Origin: Sipunculus nudus
Lineage: Eukaryota; Annelida; Sipuncula; Golfingiida; Sipunculidae
Direction: 5' to 3'
Length of the DNA: 64,000 bases
Assembly: GCA_026874595.1 (NCBI GenBank)
Contig: CM049307.1
Coordinates: 55,013,870-55,077,869 of the forward strand
The notes under the pieces are model-generated. The model was not told the origin of the DNA. It ran no database searches and worked only from the letters and a program-made list of their open reading frames with translations. Position 1 is the first letter of the stretch, and each line of letters starts with the position of its first letter. The position numbers and the translations under genes were made by a program. Shown one piece after another: positions 59,330 to 64,000 of the stretch.

Positions 59330-61045
59330 AAATGAATGTTTGTTTTATTGCCTGTTGCCATGTGATTATTACAGTAACGATTTCAAATATTAATCTTTCT
59401 ACAATACAGCCCTTGAACTGAACCATTCATTTTACTCACGTGACGCAACACTTGTCATGCTGACCACTTATAATGTACAAGGTTAATTATATTATTTAAC
59501 TCAAGACCAAGGATAACATACAGACATAACAAGAGTCTGGCTCAATTGGTTTTGTAACTTGTAAAGCAAGTGTTGCAGCCCGTGCACAGGGCTGCTTGTG
59601 GAACCAGGACTGTAAAACAGTTGTAAACATGATCCTAGGACCTTTACTGGTGGAAAACAACAGCGTTTATTCCGTAAAGACTTTCGAGTAATAACTATAG
59701 TTATCATATAACAATCCTATAGGATTCAGTATTATATATGAAACAGACAGCACTTATCGTATGTTTCACCATCCCTGAACGGTTCATTAGGCCACGGTAA
59801 AATAAATAAATTGTTCTAGGGACTGTGCGTTAAAATTTTGGATGAGCGGGCGATTTGAACATTTTTTACTGGATCTTACCCGTCATGACAGGAAAATTAA
59901 CTTTCGTTAAGACCAGAAACATGTTCTCCAATTCTTGAATATTGTGTAAGCAACACAGATTTAGACCTTTTCCAATGATACCTTAATTACCTGTTAAACG
60001 GATCGAAACAAGGGCACAAATAGCAACGTTATCGAAGACTCCCTGCTCATTCATAAAAAAAAAGAACCGGGAAAAAATAGGAGAGGTGGCTCAGAATGAC
60101 ACCTTCACTTGCTTTTCTGTTTGGTCTTATTTGGCTTTAAGTGAAGTGAATGTATTATTACGTGACATATGTCATGTGAGCAGGACACTGAATCAGGACC
60201 AGAGGGCCCTGATGTGATTGGCTGGGCAAGCGAACGTCGTGGGCTGTGTTAGCAATGAGTTATTACGTACAGTCTGTTCCACCAAGGGGCGCCTATCATC
60301 TTTAAAGATATTTTTTTTATATTTTTTATGTAATTATCGAATTTCCTTTATTTGTTATTTTACCTATCGGTGAATCATTTGATTAGACCTACTCCGGCTG
60401 TTGAAATCGAGTAAAAAAAATTTAAAATTTTAGAATCATTTTCACTAGAGGGCCACTCTGTTGGTTAGGGATTGTTGGTAATGCAATTATCTCCCCACAA
60501 TGCACTTGGGCTTCAAAATGGGCAAGTGGCTAGGTAAAGATTTAGCGGAAAGGGCTATGGATTCTGTTGAGATATGTTGGATAAAAATGTTTGAATACAA
60601 TTTACATGAAATAAACAGTTAGTGGTAAAGACTTCACGTAAAATAAGTAATATTTGTCAAGCATACTCATGTGTAATGTAAACATAAGGCTTTTCGTGAA
60701 TTATATCAAATTTCGATTTTGAAGTTTGACAACTTAGGCAGTGCCGGCCAACCGACAATCCTAAACTGAAGAGGTTCCTTTTGAGTGGAAAGGTGTTGTC
60801 AAATAAACCTTGTGTATGATGCACTTTGAATGGATGATTGTTGCACGTGGTAAAATAAGGACGATCAAATGCATCCGCAGTTAAAAACTCCATCAGCAAT
60901 TTCACAGCACCCAAAAGAGTAAATTCAAGTAATTCATTTAATATTGCCGACGTTATGATACTGTATTCTATACTAATTGTCTGTACTGAGCAAAGTATGA
61001 ACATGTCATAATTATTGCTAAACTCCCAAGGGCAACCCTACGTGT
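59330..61045. other. Intergenic DNA, no gene seen
   Basis: AT-rich. The 115-codon reverse frame at 60657-61004 has no recognised domain. Nothing else stands out. Confidence 0.4.
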
Positions 61046-61412
61046 AACTACCTGCTTCTATTGCCCAGGGTTAGAGCCCAGGACTCAAAGCCGTGAGTAC
61101 GAATTCAACCCAGGAGGTGAGATATTCACGGTCGGCAACCACCCAGGTTGAGCGCTCTTCAGTCTAAATGGGAAGGCTGTGCCTCACTACTGTGTATACT
61201 TCACAAACGACTGCGTCTTGGGGGGGGGGGGGGGGGGTCTCGGTGTTATGACCCAGCAATCGGGATGATTGCACAACCAGGAGCCAACAGACACCGGGCT
61301 ACCGGCCTGTCACCAATCCCAAACCGAAATGGAACTCTGCAGATGTAAATACTTTGATGAAGAATTAGATAAGAGAGCATAAAAATGGAGGCGGTTACTT
61401 CCACCTAACCAT
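61046..61412 (+). mobile_element. tRNA-derived SINE (family A) with expanded G tract
   Basis: The head has CCCAGGGTTAGAGCCCAGGA (A-box region) and GAGTACGAATTCAACC (damaged B box). The body has GACCCAGCAAT and TCTGCAGATG, and the 3' end has AAAATGGAGGCGGTTAC and TTCCACC. The family's GCGCCTTTCGGGGG block has become GCGTCTT followed by G18 (61220-61237). Confidence 0.85.
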
Positions 61413-61636
61413 CTTTAAAAAAAACCAAAGTGAAACATATGTCCCCTTTATTCTTTTCTGAAAATTTGATGCTGACAGTGACACAAATCAGATCTGTCTG
61501 ATGAATCTTCCTTCACTCACACCAGTAAACATTGAAAAATGACTGAAAATAATTCAATCCTACCATGATTCCAATCCGTTTAAGCATAGATATGTATCAT
61601 GCAATTATATTACAGCCTAAAAAGCGCATCTCATTG

Positions 61637-63223
61637 CAGACATGGGTTGAATACGGGAGAAATGTATTTGAATACGTATACGAATGCAGCAGGGGTACAT
61701 GAATACGAATACGAATACAAATACTCCAAAACAAAAATGTATTCGAATACGAATACGAATACAAATATAAATGTATTCATGAATATCAATATGAATACAA
61801 TTGACTGAAGCAAAAAGAAACTATCAAGTATCATTTTTGTTTAATACTACTTATTGCAATCATCATATATTCACCCTTGCAAATGTATTTAAGTCCAAAA
61901 TTCAAAATATTCATGTAATCCACTGTGTATATGCATTAATTTCCATACCACATAATGTCGGAGTATTATTTATTGTGGAAGTTTGTTACACAAAATATAT
62001 AAATGAATGTTCCTTTCAGGGTTGGGGCCAGGTACTTGTACCTTTACCTAGGTACACAATTCAGAGTACCTGTATCTGTTCCTGTACCTGGCTGTCATGA
62101 GTAGGAAGTACCCTGTACCTGTACCTGGAACTAAAGTTGCCGTACCTGGTATAGGGTACTCCAGGTACAATTTTGATAGTGGTACTTGAAATGGACACCA
62201 GGCTTTAATCAATTGCGTGTACAAAGCTGTCACCCCTGTCAGGGCAGTTAGCCATCTTAGGCAGGGGTAATTACCAAGCATTCATCCTTGCTGCCTTTGT
62301 AGCTAGCTACCTGGCTAGCAAGCTGGTCAATCTCCAGCCTCTTAAACAGGAAGTTAATTGCAGCATTATATTATCAGCAGAAGTATACAGCAACCAACAA
62401 AGGATATACATGTATACTGAGGGTTGCCTACATGCCCCATGTCCAAAGTTGGCTCATATGTATACTGAACAGGGTTGGGGCCAGTTACTTGTACTTGTAT
62501 CTAGGTACACAATTCACGTTATGTGATTTACAGGTTTACTAAGATACTGGAATGAAATCAGGTTTGGTCAAGTAAGGTACTGGGCTGTCATCCCTGTCAG
62601 GGCTATTACCCAGACCAGGCAGGGGTAATTACTAAGCTTTCAACCCTTTGAGTGGACTTGGGCTTGTAGCATGCTGGCCTAGCTACCTCCAGCCTCTACA
62701 CAGGAAGTTCATTGTGGCATTATCAGACATAAAGGGTACAGAGCAAAGGATATGAACAGCATTACTTGCCCAGTGTAGATACCTGTTTTCTTGCACGTTT
62801 AACGAACATTGGTGTAGGATAAATGTAGAAGTAAAAAGAGGTTCTGACTGATGGAGATGTGCATACACATGACAAAATAAACACATTAATATTAATTTAA
62901 TATGAAAAAAAAAGAAAAAAATGTCAAAATTTGTAAATAAGATTGTTAATGTGCATGTGTTAAGTGGGTCAAAATCAATCACTGTTGAAATAATGGCACA
63001 TTTTTCTAAATGGATAAAGGACAAAAGGTAAACAATTTTAATGTGTACTGCATGTATTCATGAAACGTATTCATGAATGTGAATACTTCAGCAATGTATT
63101 TGAATACGAATAAAAATTCTTTTGTACTTTTTACAAATGTATTCGAATACGAATACGAATACTGAAAATACCTGTATTCGAATACAATGAATACGAATAC
63201 TGAATACGAATGCCCCATGTCTG
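61637..63223. mobile_element. Non-autonomous hAT transposon with GAATAC palindromic arrays, 1587 bp
   Basis: A perfect 8-bp duplication TCTCATTG flanks it (61629-61636, 63224-63231). The termini are inverted: CAGACATGGG at the left and CCCATGTCTG at the right. Both ends carry dense GAATAC arrays arranged as direct and palindromic copies (GTATTCGAATAC). The CAG...CTG ends with 8-bp duplication mark the hAT superfamily. No transposase frame is present. Inside is a second repetitive block (62018-62640) with GTACCTG motifs and two partial copies. Confidence 0.9.
62018..62640. repeat. GTACCTG-rich block nested in the hAT element, two partial copies
   Basis: CAGGGTTGGGGCCAGGTACT at 62019 recurs as CAGGGTTGGGGCCAGTTACT at about 62471. 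CAGGCAGGGGTAATTA-type tails (near 62262 and 62620) recur too. GTACCTGTACCTG repeats fill 62050-62170. CAGGGTT is also a hAT-like start, so this may be a second element nested in the first, but no matching right end was found. Confidence 0.7.
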
Positions 63224-63239
63224 TCTCATTGAAAATCAG

Positions 63240-63680
63240 GAGAAAAAAGTTAATGCAACCTGTGTCTCGTAATCCAGACATGGGGTTCTTGTTTTTGTTT
63301 TGATTTGCCCCTGTCAGGGCCAATATAAGTACAAATATTGCTTACAACCCTTATGTAGAAAACAATTACAAAAATGCCAGCAGCTGAATTTAGATGCCAT
63401 GTTGAAACATGCGGGAACACGGCACAATTAATTAATGATACACTGGGTTTGTGTTTCCCACAGAATTCCCTTGTCAGTCTGGCTATGGACACTGGAAACA
63501 GAAGTAATTCCGCTGTAACACTGGATATTTATCGTCAAGGAAACTATCAAACCAACCCTCCACACTCTCCCAGAACTATGGCGCCAGGATTATCTCTGTC
63601 TCCCGAGATGTTTCATTCCATTACTGAAAATAGATTAGTTGAATTAACCATATCCGTTTATCTGCATCTATCTGTATACC
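63240..63680. other. Unassigned sequence before the right-edge LTR
   Basis: A 119-codon frame (63374-63733, +) begins with MPAAEFRCHVETCGNTAQLI and its last 17 or so codons lie inside the LTR. No family is recognised and it lacks splice or promoter support. It is either flanking DNA or an internal retroelement remnant. Confidence 0.35.
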
Positions 63681-64000
63681 TGGTTACAGGTGTCTGTTAT
63701 GTTGTGCGCAGGAGTTTTATATGTGTCTGTTGATATTCTGGTGCGTGTAGCGCAGGCATAGTTGGTTGCTGTGGGAACCTCGCTTGTTTAGGCGCTGGCT
63801 CACGTGTGGGTAATGAAGTGTAGGGACTTAGCGTTCTTTGTTCTAGATGATTCAGGTCTGTTCATTTGCGTGTGTATTGTTCTTTGGGAATTTTCTGTTT
63901 TTAGTATTTACGGATGAGAAGCTATAAATTAGGGACTGTTTCTAGAGCCAAGAGAAAGGGAAACATCAGCGAGCACTGAGAATGTTACCTCCTTGTCAGT
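63681..64000 (+). mobile_element. Partial LTR, same family as the LTR at 20 kb
   Basis: Compared with the - strand of 20000-20823: both begin TGTTACAGG- or TGGTTACAGG-like, share the 17-mer AGCGTTCTTTGTTCTAG (63830-63846; complement of 20623-20639), and share GAGAAGCTATAAATTAGGGA versus GAGAAGTTATAAATAGGGGA around the TATA box. The two copies are in opposite orientation. The element runs off the window, so solo or full-length status is unknown. Confidence 0.8.

Noticed and set aside
60657-61004. 115-codon reverse frame
   Set aside because: No domain, signal peptide or splice context; its composition is consistent with chance in AT-rich DNA.
63374-63733. 119-codon frame at the right end
   Set aside because: Its C-terminal part lies inside the LTR beginning at 63681 and no family is recognised.
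1-64000. A new defence, secretion or biosynthetic gene system
   Set aside because: There are no clustered coding genes. Apart from the lipocalin and a few orphan exon candidates, the signals are mobile elements and satellites.

Overview
This window looks like AT-rich, gene-poor nuclear DNA from a marine invertebrate, most likely a lophotrochozoan such as a mollusc or brachiopod. I cannot name the species. The basis is the absence of any long uninterrupted ORF, an intron-containing lipocalin gene with GT-AG junctions, long (TA)n and poly-C/G tracts, tRNA-derived SINEs, decayed non-LTR retrotransposons, and satellite-cored mobile elements of the kind common in such genomes. Nothing resembles a prokaryotic operon, a CRISPR array or a defence system.

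The only gene I can support well is an apolipoprotein-D-like secreted lipocalin on the + strand (53.4-56.8 kb). It has a signal peptide, the G-x-W motif in exon 1, an A-P-Y-W-I motif across the last junction, and a 3' poly(A) signal. The exon expected to carry the strand-B cysteine is not readable, so the gene model is incomplete. Two nearby single-exon candidates (57.6 kb on -, 59.1 kb on +) and one at 41.0 kb have splice or poly(A) signals but no recognisable homology.

Most other describable sequence is mobile or tandemly repeated DNA. At 4.6-7.1 kb lie two copies of a tRNA-headed SINE. At 8.5-11.5 kb lie two 3' LINE relics. At 12.4-14.9 kb lies a large inverted repeat around a 150-bp satellite. 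At 15.9-21.4 kb is a nested cluster: an L2/CR1-like LINE on the - strand whose endonuclease is split by an 824-bp LTR (4-bp duplication CATG), and whose endonuclease and reverse transcriptase are separated by a + strand LINE tail and a six-copy array of a different tRNA-like SINE. At 22.3-25.9 kb are 37-bp and 34-bp minisatellites, the latter split by a SINE. At 27.5-28.1 kb is a Harbinger-type MITE. At 29.4-34.3 kb are duplicated blocks. At 35.2-37.0 kb is a non-autonomous hAT element. At 37.9-38.65 kb is a Helitron-like element with a tandem core. At 45.2-46.1 kb is a 21-bp minisatellite. At 51.5 kb is a probable solo LTR inside (TA)n. At 61.6-63.2 kb is a second hAT element built of GAATAC palindromic arrays. 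At the right edge is a second copy of the 20-kb LTR family in the opposite orientation.

The remaining stretches (roughly 1-4.6, 7.1-8.5, 14.9-15.9, 22.5-24.8, 38.7-45.2, 46.1-51.4 and 59.3-61.0 kb) are AT-rich DNA in which I see no supportable gene.
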